Source of the DNA: Pseudomonas sp. BBP2017
GTDB lineage: Bacteria; Pseudomonadota; Gammaproteobacteria; Pseudomonadales; Pseudomonadaceae
Length of the DNA stretch: 64,000 bases
Direction: 5' to 3'
NCBI RefSeq assembly: GCF_003024385.1
Contig: NZ_PVZN01000009.1
Coordinates: 62,001 to 126,000, forward strand
Part shown: positions 39,189 through 51,638 of the stretch, piece after piece
Layout: every line of letters starts with the position of its first letter
How positions within the stretch are numbered: the stretch's first letter is position 1
Notes under the pieces: model-generated
What the model saw: the letters and a program-made list of their open reading frames with translations, nothing else
Told to the model about the DNA's origin: nothing
Database searches by the model: none
Position numbers and translations under genes: made by a program

Positions 39189-40107
39189 CGGATTTCCAGA
39201 AAGGGTAGAAATTGAACCATTGCTGCGGCGCTTGCAGGCAATAGTGCCCCAGGCGTTGGGCATAACGCCCGGCCCAGTCGGCAATCACCTGATCACGCTG
39301 ACCACGGCGCCATTCGATGGCGGCGGCGAAAGGTTCGAGAATCACCTGATAGCGCCCTTGCTGCTTCAGGCAGAACAGCAAGTTGAGTGGACACTTGAGC
39401 AGCCCGGCAAGCAACCACGGGCCTTGGGGAAAGGCCGCCGGGTAGCCGAGAAAGTCTACCTCGACCGTGCGCGCCCCGTGCAGTGGCACGCGATCACCGG
39501 CAATCGCCAGCCATTCGCCGCGCTCCAGGCGCTGGCTGAGCTGCAGCATGATCGCCGGGTCCAGCTCGCTGACCTGAATCAGGCGCAGGTTGCTGGCCCC
39601 GGCTTCGCCGAGCAGGCGATTGAAGCGTTCGGCATGTTTGGTGTGCACCAGCACGTTCATGGTCACCTGTTCGCCCAGCTCAGCCAGGGCCCGACAAACC
39701 TCGAGATTGCCCAGGTGGGCACCCACTAGCATCTGTCCGCGCTCGCCGCGCAACTGCTCGCGTAGCAAGGCCGGGTCGATGATTTCGATCTGCTCCAGGC
39801 GCAGCTTGCCGTTCCACACGTCGAGTTTGTCGAGCAGGGCATCGGCGAAGGCCATGAACTGACCGAACACCCGCCAGTGGTTGGGTTGCAAGGCGGGTTC
39901 GGCGCTCCACGCGGCCAGACGCTGCTGGTACTGCCAGGCACTGCGCCGGGCCGTGCGGCCAAACAGGAAAAAATACACCACTACGCCATACAGGACCGGG
40001 CTCAGCAGCCGTCGTCCGAGCAGCCTGACGCTAACAGCGGTCAGTTTCATCAGCCAGAAGTTGCCACGCTCCTGCTGCTCGGCCCAGTGCCGTTCGCCGC
40101 CGCTCAT
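39169..40107 (-). CDS. LpxL/HtrB-like acyltransferase of the aryl polyene operon
   Basis: A 312-residue membrane-associated acyltransferase of the lipid A late-acyltransferase type: an N-terminal hydrophobic segment (about 38-50) and the H(X)4E site as VGAHLGNLEVC (His131, Glu136), then ERGEWLAIAGDRVPL and FPQGPWLLAGLL. It probably links an acyl or polyenoyl group to the lipid carrier. In enteric clusters this domain is, as I recall, fused to the glycosyltransferase (ApeJ); here it is its own gene. Start by ATGA overlap with the glycosyltransferase. Confidence 0.82.
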   Translation of the reverse strand: MSGGERHWAEQQERGNFWLMKLTAVSVRLLGRRLLSPVLYGVVVYFFLFGRTARRSAWQYQQRLAAWSAEPALQPNHWRVFGQFMAFADALLDKLDVWNGKLRLEQIEIIDPALLREQLRGERGQMLVGAHLGNLEVCRALAELGEQVTMNVLVHTKHAERFNRLLGEAGASNLRLIQVSELDPAIMLQLSQRLERGEWLAIAGDRVPLHGARTVEVDFLGYPAAFPQGPWLLAGLLKCPLNLLFCLKQQGRYQVILEPFAAAIEWRRGQRDQVIADWAGRYAQRLGHYCLQAPQQWFNFYPFWKSDDDACA

Positions 40108-40838
40108 GCCTGCCACCGGCGCCAGAGGATCACCGGCGCGCGCAGCAACATGCCGACGAACAGCTTGGCGTGCATTTTGGAGATCAGGACGTTGTCGTGG
40201 ACCAGGCGAAAGTGCGACAGGCCATCTGCCGGGTAATGCACCCGGGTTGGCAGCCAGCGCATGGGCTGGTTGCGCCAGGCCAGGCGCACGAGGATTTCCG
40301 GGTCGAAGTCCATGCGCTTGCCCAGCTTCACCTTGTCGATCAGCGCCAGGGTCGGGTCCAGGGGATAGACCCGGAATCCGCACATGGAGTCGGGGATCTG
40401 CAGGGACAGGCTGTTGATCCACACCCACACATGGGTCAGGTAACGGGCATACAGTCGGCCCTTGGGCACGCTAGCGTCGAACTGTGGATAACCGCAGATC
40501 AATGCCTGTGGATGCGCACGCGAGTCTTCGAGAAAACGGCTGACATCGGCCAGGTCATGCTGGCCGTCGGCATCCACCTGCAGGGCATGGCTGAAGCCCA
40601 GGCGCGCCGCCTCACGCAATCCGGCCATGACTGCGCCGCCCTTGCCTTGATTGACTGCCAGCTGCAGCAGAAACACCTGCTCCTGCGTGGCCAGTTGGCG
40701 CAAGACAGCGGCGCAGGCCGGGCTGCTGGCGTCGTCGACCAGCACGCAGGGCACGCCCACCGCGAGCAACGCACAGACCACTGCCGGTACGGCCAGTTCA
40801 TGGTTATAGACCGGGATCACCGCACAGGGCTTATGCAC
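40104..40838 (-). CDS. Family 2 glycosyltransferase of the aryl polyene operon
   Basis: About 244 residues. A GT-A fold enzyme: CAVIPVYNHELAVPAV at the N-terminus, LVDDASSPACA, and the DXD-type site LQVDADGQHD. It should transfer a sugar, perhaps to the lipid carrier that bears the polyene. The GTG at 40838 ([12 protein letters not shown]) is the preferred start and overlaps the ligase stop; the ATG at 40856 would add six residues. Confidence 0.82.
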   Translation of the reverse strand: MHKPCAVIPVYNHELAVPAVVCALLAVGVPCVLVDDASSPACAAVLRQLATQEQVFLLQLAVNQGKGGAVMAGLREAARLGFSHALQVDADGQHDLADVSRFLEDSRAHPQALICGYPQFDASVPKGRLYARYLTHVWVWINSLSLQIPDSMCGFRVYPLDPTLALIDKVKLGKRMDFDPEILVRLAWRNQPMRWLPTRVHYPADGLSHFRLVHDNVLISKMHAKLFVGMLLRAPVILWRRWQA

Positions 40839-42510
40839 TGCGGGCCTCCAGCACAATGCGGCCGCTGGAGCAGGATTCGCCGCCCTTGCTGTAGCTGAAG
40901 TAGAGCTTGCCGCGTTCGCTATCGAAACGCAGGTGCAGGGTCAGCAGATCGCCAGGCCGCACTACCCGCTGGAACTTCACCACCTCCATGCCGACAAAGC
41001 GTCGCGGACCGTCGAGCAGCGCCTGCCCCAGCTCGATAGCCCAGTCGACTTGAACCACCCCGGGTAGCACCGGGGTTTGTGGGAAATGGCCGCTGAAGTA
41101 GGCCAGGTCCGCCGAGACGGCCAGCTGCAGCTGCAGCTCGTCACCTTGCTGTAGCTGGCTGATGACTTCAGGACCTTTGGGGCGCGGAGCCAGTAGCAAT
41201 GCTTCAATCTCGGCTTGCGGCAGCTTGCCCTGGGTGTTGAACGGCAGTTGGCGCAGCAGGCGCCAGCGTCGGGGCAGGGCCAGGGTTTCACAGTGCTGGC
41301 TCAAATGCGTGCGCAAGCCTTCGGTAATCGCACGTCGTCCCTGATTGCGCAAGGCATGCAGCCCCGTCGTAGTCAAAACCAGCAAGGCCCCCAGAGCGGC
41401 GCGGTTTTCCTGGATCAGTGCCAGCCGCGTGTCGGCTACCCAGGGGTGTTCGAGCAGGGCTTGTTCCAGCATCGGCAAGGCGATGCGTTTTTCCTCGAGC
41501 TTGACGATGCGGTCCAGACGCCCGAGCAGGCGGAAGCGTCCGTCAGCCGCAAGCTCGACGGCATCAGCGCTTTGTTCGATGTGGCCGACTGGCAGATAAG
41601 GTGATTCGATGCGTAATGCGCCTGCGGCGTTCTGGCTCAGGCGCACGCCATTGAACGGTTGCCACAAGCTGTCGCCTTGGCGCCAGGCAATGCCTCCGGT
41701 TTCGGAACTGCCGAGGATCTCTGTTGGCCATTGCTGCAGGCGTTGTTGTAAGGCCTGTGCTGCGCTGGCGGGTAATGCTCCCCCGGAGGAGAACACCCGG
41801 CGTACCTGGCGCAGGCCCGGCCAGTCGAGGTTGTCGCCCATGCGCTTGAGCAGGGCCGGGCTGGCAACCCAGGCGAATGCCGGGTGCTGGCGGCTGGCGC
41901 GCTGCAGGTCTTCGGGGAAGGGCAGTTGACGCCGCAGGAACGGGCGCCCGGCGCACAGTGGCCAGAGTATGCGAAACAGCAAGCCGTAGATGTGCTGGGC
42001 GGATACGCTGCTGATGATGCAGGCATCACCCAGTTCAGTACCCCATTGTTGTTCCAGTGCCAGTACTTCATTGGCCAGCTGACGAAGGGTTTTGTCGATA
42101 CGCTTGGGCTCGCCACTGGAGCCGGAGGTGCACAGGCTCAGTTGACTGGTGTCCAGATCCAGGTCGGCGGCGGCCAGGGGCACATCGTACAGTGCCTCCA
42201 GTTGATGGTCCTGGGGCAGTTCGCTGATCCACAGGTCGACGTCGTTGTGCCAGCGCAGGCGAGTCTGGGGTTGCAGATTGGCGGGCAGCAGCACCTGCAC
42301 GCCGGCACGCCAGGCGCCGAGCAATGCTACGGCCAGTAGCGCGGCATCTTCCAGGTACACGGCCAGGCGTGTTACGCCACGGCGCTCAAGGCCTGCAGCC
42401 AGTTGCAGGGCTTGAGCGCAGAGCTGCGCATGGTCGAGCGCCGGGTCCAGGGTGACCGGGCGCGGTACATCAACCGGGCGCAAGAGTTGCTCAGGGTTCA
42501 GCCACTTCAT
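40831..42510 (-). CDS. Aryl polyene adenylating ligase fused to a dehydratase (ApeH-ApeI)
   Basis: A 559-residue two-domain protein. Residues 1 to about 445 are an AMP-forming ligase: A3-type loop [12 protein letters not shown] at 126-137, [10 protein letters not shown], and [13 protein letters not shown]. Residues about 450-559 are a FabA/FabZ-type hotdog dehydratase with [19 protein letters not shown], where His475 and Asp489 fit the catalytic pair (Asp as in FabA). The ligase should activate the aryl starter for a carrier protein, and the hotdog should dehydrate. One continuous frame; in the described clusters these are separate genes. ATGA overlap with the upstream membrane protein gene. 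Confidence 0.85.
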   Translation of the reverse strand: MKWLNPEQLLRPVDVPRPVTLDPALDHAQLCAQALQLAAGLERRGVTRLAVYLEDAALLAVALLGAWRAGVQVLLPANLQPQTRLRWHNDVDLWISELPQDHQLEALYDVPLAAADLDLDTSQLSLCTSGSSGEPKRIDKTLRQLANEVLALEQQWGTELGDACIISSVSAQHIYGLLFRILWPLCAGRPFLRRQLPFPEDLQRASRQHPAFAWVASPALLKRMGDNLDWPGLRQVRRVFSSGGALPASAAQALQQRLQQWPTEILGSSETGGIAWRQGDSLWQPFNGVRLSQNAAGALRIESPYLPVGHIEQSADAVELAADGRFRLLGRLDRIVKLEEKRIALPMLEQALLEHPWVADTRLALIQENRAALGALLVLTTTGLHALRNQGRRAITEGLRTHLSQHCETLALPRRWRLLRQLPFNTQGKLPQAEIEALLLAPRPKGPEVISQLQQGDELQLQLAVSADLAYFSGHFPQTPVLPGVVQVDWAIELGQALLDGPRRFVGMEVVKFQRVVRPGDLLTLHLRFDSERGKLYFSYSKGGESCSSGRIVLEARSA

Positions 42511-43052
42511 GAGCGTCCTCGCACACGCTGTCTTATCAACCATTCTGCGGTGAACAACAGGCCCATCAAACCGTAGGCGATCAGTCCGTTGTACAGCGTC
42601 CACCAGCTCAAGGGCGCCCAGAGGGTCAGGGCGCAGGCGATCAAACCGTTGGTCAGGAAGAACAGGCACCAGACCTGAGTCACCTGACGGGTGTAGTGGA
42701 TCGCAGCCTCTGGCAGTTGCGGCTCACGCAGCCGTGCCAGGCGTTCGACCATGGGCGGGCCGAACTTCAGGCTCAAGCCGAACAGGCCGAGCAGGCACGC
42801 GTTGATCAGCACCGGGTACCAACGCAGCAGCGTGGGGTTGTCGAGCAGCATCAGCAACACGCAGAAGCTGATGGCCAGCAGCGCGATCCAGTGTCCACCC
42901 GGACGACGCGGCTCGCTCAGGACGCGGGCCAGCCACAGACCAGCGAGCAACAGGCCGAATTGCCAGGGGGCGAAATGCGCCATGCCAAAATACACCGCAA
43001 ACGGGTACAACAGGCCGGCCACGACCAGGCCGAGGCCAATCAGGCGCTTCAT
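42507..43052 (-). CDS. apeG: Integral membrane protein of the aryl polyene operon (ApeG type, COG4648-like)
   Basis: A 181-residue hydrophobic protein with about six membrane segments (for example LIGLGLVVAGLLYPFAVYFG and HWIALLAISFCVLLMLLD) and a C-terminal Arg-rich tail. It sits between the carrier protein and ligase genes, where aryl polyene clusters carry a small membrane protein of unknown role. No enzymatic motif seen. Confidence 0.75.
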   Translation of the reverse strand: MKRLIGLGLVVAGLLYPFAVYFGMAHFAPWQFGLLLAGLWLARVLSEPRRPGGHWIALLAISFCVLLMLLDNPTLLRWYPVLINACLLGLFGLSLKFGPPMVERLARLREPQLPEAAIHYTRQVTQVWCLFFLTNGLIACALTLWAPLSWWTLYNGLIAYGLMGLLFTAEWLIRQRVRGRS

Positions 43053-43303
43053 GCCGCCGGGCTGACCAGGCGATACACCGCCTCGACCACGTCATTGACG
43101 GTGCGCACGGACTTGAAATCTTCGGCGGTGATTTTCTTGCCGGTCTGACGTTTGATGTGATCGAGCAGGTCGACCGCATCGATGCTGTCGATTTCCAGGT
43201 CCTGGTACAGGTTCGATTGCAGATTGATGCGCTCAGGCTCCAGTTCGAATAGTTCGACCAGCGCATCGCGCAGGGTGTTGAAGATGTCTTCGCGGGTTTG
43301 CAT
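43049..43303 (-). CDS. apeF: Acyl carrier protein 2 of the aryl polyene operon (ApeF type)
   Basis: An 84-residue carrier protein with the phosphopantetheine Ser40 in QDLEIDSIDAVDLLDHI. It carries a starter or chain-elongation intermediate. Overlaps the membrane protein gene by 4 nt; ApeE lies 9 nt upstream. Confidence 0.88.
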   Translation of the reverse strand: MQTREDIFNTLRDALVELFELEPERINLQSNLYQDLEIDSIDAVDLLDHIKRQTGKKITAEDFKSVRTVNDVVEAVYRLVSPAA

Positions 43304-43312
43304 GGTGCAGTC

Positions 43313-43585
43313 TCAGGCAGCCTGTTTGGCGGTGACAAAAGCGGCAAGGCTGGTCACGCTGGTGAAATGGTTGCGGGTATCCTTGGCGTCAGCGTCGATT
43401 TTGATGCCGTATTTTTTCTGGATGGCCAGGCCGAGCTCCAGCGCGTCTACTGAATCCAGTCCGAGACCTTCGCCGAACAGGGGTTGATCGTCGTCGATAT
43501 CCTGGGCGCTGATGTCTTCCAGGCCGAGCGCGTCAATGATCAACAGCTTGATGTCACGGTTAAGGTCTTGCTGTGCAACGCTCAT
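43313..43585 (-). CDS. apeE: Acyl carrier protein 1 of the aryl polyene operon (ApeE type)
   Basis: A 90-residue carrier protein with the phosphopantetheine Ser45 in EGLGLDSVDALELGLAI. Its sequence differs from ApeF, so the two probably serve different steps or partners. It overlaps the end of the acyltransferase gene by 26 nt. Confidence 0.88.
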   Translation of the reverse strand: MSVAQQDLNRDIKLLIIDALGLEDISAQDIDDDQPLFGEGLGLDSVDALELGLAIQKKYGIKIDADAKDTRNHFTSVTSLAAFVTAKQAA

Positions 43586-44351
43586 CTGTGGCGAGCTCCT
43601 TGATGAAGTACTGGTGCAGGTAGTCGTTGAGTTTACGCGAGGCTTGAGGAGCGGGCCCCAGCGCGGCGAACGCCTGCGGGTCGATATCGTCGCCGATCTG
43701 CAGGCTGAAGTGCACTCGGCGCAGAGGAATGCGGTACCAGGGCTCGGCCTTGGTCAAGGTCGTGGGACTGACCTTGATGGTCACTGGTGTAATGATCTTC
43801 GCACCGCGCAAGGCGATTGCGGCGGCGCCACGATGAAAGGTGGGCATCTGGCCGGGTAGTGTACGTGTGCCTTCGGGAAAAATAATCAGGGTCTGGGCAT
43901 CGTGCAGAGCGTTCACTGCGCTGTCGAGCATGTCCATGCTGCCGTCGTTACTGATGTACTCGGCCGAGCGTACCGGGCCGCGGGTGAAGAGATTGCGCAA
44001 CAGGCTCTGCTTGATCACGCAGTTGGCCTGGCGCACCAGGCCGATCAGGAACACCACGTCGATCAGTGAAGGGTGGTTGGCGAGGATCATTTGCCCTGGG
44101 CGCCCGAGTCTGTCTGCGCCATGCACTTCGTAGGTCAACACGCCAGTGACGGACATGAAGCGAATGAACCGCCAGAACAGCCAGCTAATGGTGTATCGCG
44201 CCCGCTGTCGATGACGGGCAGCATCGCCGGGCAAGCAGGCCAGCAACGGGAACACCAGTACGCGCAGGCATAGGCAGCCAACACCGAACAGGCAGAAACT
44301 GCCTGCGGTGGCTAGCAGGCGCCAATAGTAAAAGTCCTGTGGCCGGCTCAA
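43560..44351 (-). CDS. apeD: PlsC-like lysophospholipid acyltransferase of the aryl polyene operon (ApeD type)
   Basis: A 263-residue 1-acylglycerol-3-phosphate-acyltransferase-like protein: an N-terminal membrane stretch, the HX4D site NHPSLID (His93, Asp98), and FPEGTRTLPG. A second lipid-directed acyltransferase in the operon, consistent with a lipid-anchored product. Confidence 0.85.
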   Translation of the reverse strand: MSRPQDFYYWRLLATAGSFCLFGVGCLCLRVLVFPLLACLPGDAARHRQRARYTISWLFWRFIRFMSVTGVLTYEVHGADRLGRPGQMILANHPSLIDVVFLIGLVRQANCVIKQSLLRNLFTRGPVRSAEYISNDGSMDMLDSAVNALHDAQTLIIFPEGTRTLPGQMPTFHRGAAAIALRGAKIITPVTIKVSPTTLTKAEPWYRIPLRRVHFSLQIGDDIDPQAFAALGPAPQASRKLNDYLHQYFIKELATDERCTARP

Positions 44352-45070
44352 GGTTTACGTTGCCAGTGCCATGTGCGGCGCTGGCCGCTGTGGATCCAGC
44401 TTGTCTGGCCGCTCAGCAGGTTGTGCAGCCAACGCAGGGCGTGCGGCTCGCAGACAGCAGCCGGGTTTGTGACACTGTCTGAACCAAGGGCCAGGGACCA
44501 GCTATCACCAGGGGTCAACAGCAATCCCAGCGCATAGTCGAAGGGTACGTCATCAACCCAATCGCGGTAGGCCTTGGGCGGTTGTTCTTCAACGATGATC
44601 AGCAGCACCGCTGGGGCGCCATCGTGCAGCAGGCCAGCGGCTTCCAGCAGCCCTTGCTCAAAGCCGTCAGCGGCGGCGGCAATTGCACTCATCTCGCTGG
44701 TTTCACCGCGCATGATTGACCATAGGCCGATCACCGCATTGTGCACCGAGAGGCTGAACTGGGTGGGCGACAGCGGTTGTTCCTGGGCCAGGTCGCTGAG
44801 GATGGCGTAAGTGCGTGGGGTTTCACCGTGGCGCGAGACAAACACCAGCGGCAAATCGCGCAGGCCATCGGCCAGCGGCCAGCCGACGGCAAAGGCCATA
44901 CGCGCCAGGCGACTCAGGCGGCGGCGTTGCATGGCGGGCAAAAACGACACATCCGGCGCCTGATCAGTTGGCGTGAAAACCTGCGGGGCCTGGCTCCAGC
45001 GCTGCCAGTCGGCAGTCGTCTGCAGGCCTGGCGCCCAGGCTCGCCACTGGCTGATGTCGAATGTGATCAC
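44348..45070 (-). CDS. apeC: Short ketosynthase-like chain-length-factor protein (ApeC type)
   Basis: A 240-residue protein of the beta-ketoacyl-synthase N-terminal family. It has a thiolase-like N-half fragment (PLVFVSRHGETPRTYAILSD, QFSLSVHNAVIGLWSI) but no Cys-His-His active site, so it is a partner subunit rather than an enzyme; aryl polyene clusters carry such a protein paired with a ketosynthase. The first gene of the operon, with a GTG start. No ApeA- or methyltransferase-like gene precedes it. Confidence 0.82.
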   Translation of the reverse strand: MITFDISQWRAWAPGLQTTADWQRWSQAPQVFTPTDQAPDVSFLPAMQRRRLSRLARMAFAVGWPLADGLRDLPLVFVSRHGETPRTYAILSDLAQEQPLSPTQFSLSVHNAVIGLWSIMRGETSEMSAIAAAADGFEQGLLEAAGLLHDGAPAVLLIIVEEQPPKAYRDWVDDVPFDYALGLLLTPGDSWSLALGSDSVTNPAAVCEPHALRWLHNLLSGQTSWIHSGQRRTWHWQRKP

Positions 45071-45386
45071 GATGCTTGTTTCCCGCCCTGAAGGACATCC
45101 TTGCCGAGGGTATGACTCGCAGCTAACGAATTGGCAGGGTGTGGCGCTATCGCCGAGTGGCGCGCATTATCCCGGTGACTCTGGCGTGTAGCAAATGCTG
45201 GTTGAAAATTCACCCGCCTGTAAAAGACCTCGAACAATCAGGTTCGTCAGACCGTTCAGATTTTTCCCGACAGACGGCAGTAATCGGTTGTCGGTCGATT
45301 CCTTGGCAACTTGAGGTATGCGGTGCTGGTCAAGCCTGCGTCGGCACCACATACTCGGTCATTCCCAGATACACGGAGGTCTTCCC
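45071..45386. promoter_or_regulatory. Divergent control region of the aryl polyene operon and parA
   Basis: A 316-nt gene-free gap between the divergent starts of apeC (45070) and the parA-like gene (45387). GGAGGT at 45375-45380 is a strong ribosome binding site for parA. I find no confident sigma70 or sigma54 promoter by eye; the region presumably drives the 14.8-kb pigment operon. Confidence 0.55.
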
Positions 45387-46160
45387 ATGCGGCGCGTGGT
45401 GTTCAATCAGAAAGGTGGTGTGGGTAAATCGAGCATTGCCTGCAACCTGGCGGCGGTGAGTGCCAATGAAGGCTATCGAACCTTGCTGATCGACCTGGAT
45501 GCCCAGGCCAACTCGACCCAGTACCTCACCGGGCTGACCGGCGAGGACATTCCCATGGGCATTGCCGATTTCTTCAAGCAGACCCTGTCATCCGGGCCGT
45601 TTGCCAAGAAGAACAAGGTCGATATCTACGAAACCCCCTTTGACAACCTGCATGTGGTGACCGCCACTGCCGAGCTGGCCGACCTGCAGCCCAAGCTTGA
45701 GGCCAAGCACAAGATCAACAAGCTGCGCAAACTGCTCGACGAGCTGGATGAAGACTACGAGCGGATTTATCTGGATACCCCGCCAGCCCTTAATTTTTAT
45801 GCGGTTTCCGCGCTGATCGCCGCTGATCGTGTGTTGATTCCCTTCGATTGCGACAGCTTTTCCCGCCAGGCGCTGTATGGCCTGCTGGCCGAAATCGAGG
45901 AGCTCAAGGACGATCACAATGAAGGCCTGCAAGTCGAAGGCATTGTCGTCAATCAGTTCCAGGCCCGGGCCAGCCTGCCCCAGCAGATGCTTGACGAACT
46001 GCTGGCCGAAGGCCTGCCGGTGTTACCGGTGTACCTCAACAGTTCGGTGAAGATGCGTGAGTCGCACCAGGCCAGCCTGCCGCTGATCCACCTGGAGCCG
46101 CGGCACAAGCTGACCCAGCAGTTTGTCGAATTGCACGCATTGCTTGAAGAAAACGCCTAG
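45387..46160 (+). CDS. ParA/Soj-family ATPase, orphan
   Basis: A 257-residue deviant-Walker ATPase: NQKGGVGKSSIACNLAA at about 7-23 with the signature Lys, LLIDLDAQANSTQYL, and IYLDTPPALNFYAVSAL. It has no parB or parS next to it, so it is not an obvious chromosome partition pair; orphan ParAs position large complexes or plasmids. Start by GGAGGT at 45375-45380. It is convergent with trxC, overlapping by 4 nt. Confidence 0.88.
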   Translation: MRRVVFNQKGGVGKSSIACNLAAVSANEGYRTLLIDLDAQANSTQYLTGLTGEDIPMGIADFFKQTLSSGPFAKKNKVDIYETPFDNLHVVTATAELADLQPKLEAKHKINKLRKLLDELDEDYERIYLDTPPALNFYAVSALIAADRVLIPFDCDSFSRQALYGLLAEIEELKDDHNEGLQVEGIVVNQFQARASLPQQMLDELLAEGLPVLPVYLNSSVKMRESHQASLPLIHLEPRHKLTQQFVELHALLEENA

Positions 46161-46591
46161 ATACCTTGGCTGCGCAGCCACTCCAGTAGCTGCTGGAGTG
46201 GAAATGCGCCGCTCTGGCGCGCCACTTCCCGGCCGTTCTTGAACAGGATCAGGCTAGGAATCGAACGAATCGCCAATTGCCCCGCCAGTTGCTGGTTGGC
46301 CTCGCTGTCCAGTTTGGCCAAACGGCAGCGTCCGCTCAACTGGCTGGCGGCCTGTTCGAAGATCGGCGCGAAGGATTTGCACGGCCCGCACCAGTCAGCC
46401 CAGACATCGACCAGCAACGGCAGGTCGCCCTTGATCTGGCTGGCGTAGTCGCCTTGCTTGAGGTCGAAGGGTTTGTTCAACAGCAGCGGTTTTTTGCAGC
46501 GGCCGCATTTTGGCGTATCGCCGAGGCGTTCGCCGGGGATGCGGTTCAGACCGTTGCAGTGAGGACAGGGTATTACCAGTGGGTCAGTCAT
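46157..46591 (-). CDS. trxC: Thioredoxin 2 (TrxC) with N-terminal zinc finger
   Basis: A 144-residue cytoplasmic oxidoreductase. Cys9, Cys12, Cys29 and Cys32 (CPHC, CGRC) form the TrxC zinc site, and the active site WCGPC (Cys68, Cys71) lies in the thioredoxin fold. Start at 46591 (MTDPLVIPCP). Known role: thiol reduction under oxidative stress. Confidence 0.93.
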   Translation of the reverse strand: MTDPLVIPCPHCNGLNRIPGERLGDTPKCGRCKKPLLLNKPFDLKQGDYASQIKGDLPLLVDVWADWCGPCKSFAPIFEQAASQLSGRCRLAKLDSEANQQLAGQLAIRSIPSLILFKNGREVARQSGAFPLQQLLEWLRSQGI

Positions 46592-46625
46592 CGGCACTCC
46601 AGGGTTTAGATGTGGAACAGCTGTC

Positions 46626-46694
46626 TGTGGGAGCGGGCTTGCCCCGCGATTGCGGTGTGTCAGTTACATCGCATCGCGGGGCAAGCCCGCTCCC
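46626..46694. repeat. Inverted REP pair
   Basis: Two facing REP arms, TGTGGGAGCGGGCTTGCCCC and its inverted copy ATCGCGGGGCAAGCCCGC, separated by 22 nt. It lies in the 129-nt gap between selO and trxC. Confidence 0.88.
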
Positions 46695-46720
46695 TCCGGC
46701 GGTTGTTCCCATTAGTAGGG

Positions 46721-51599
<4,879 letters not shown>

Positions 51600-51638
51600 A
51601 GGCAGAAAATTCTTACAACCAGGGGCGAAGTTTTGAGT

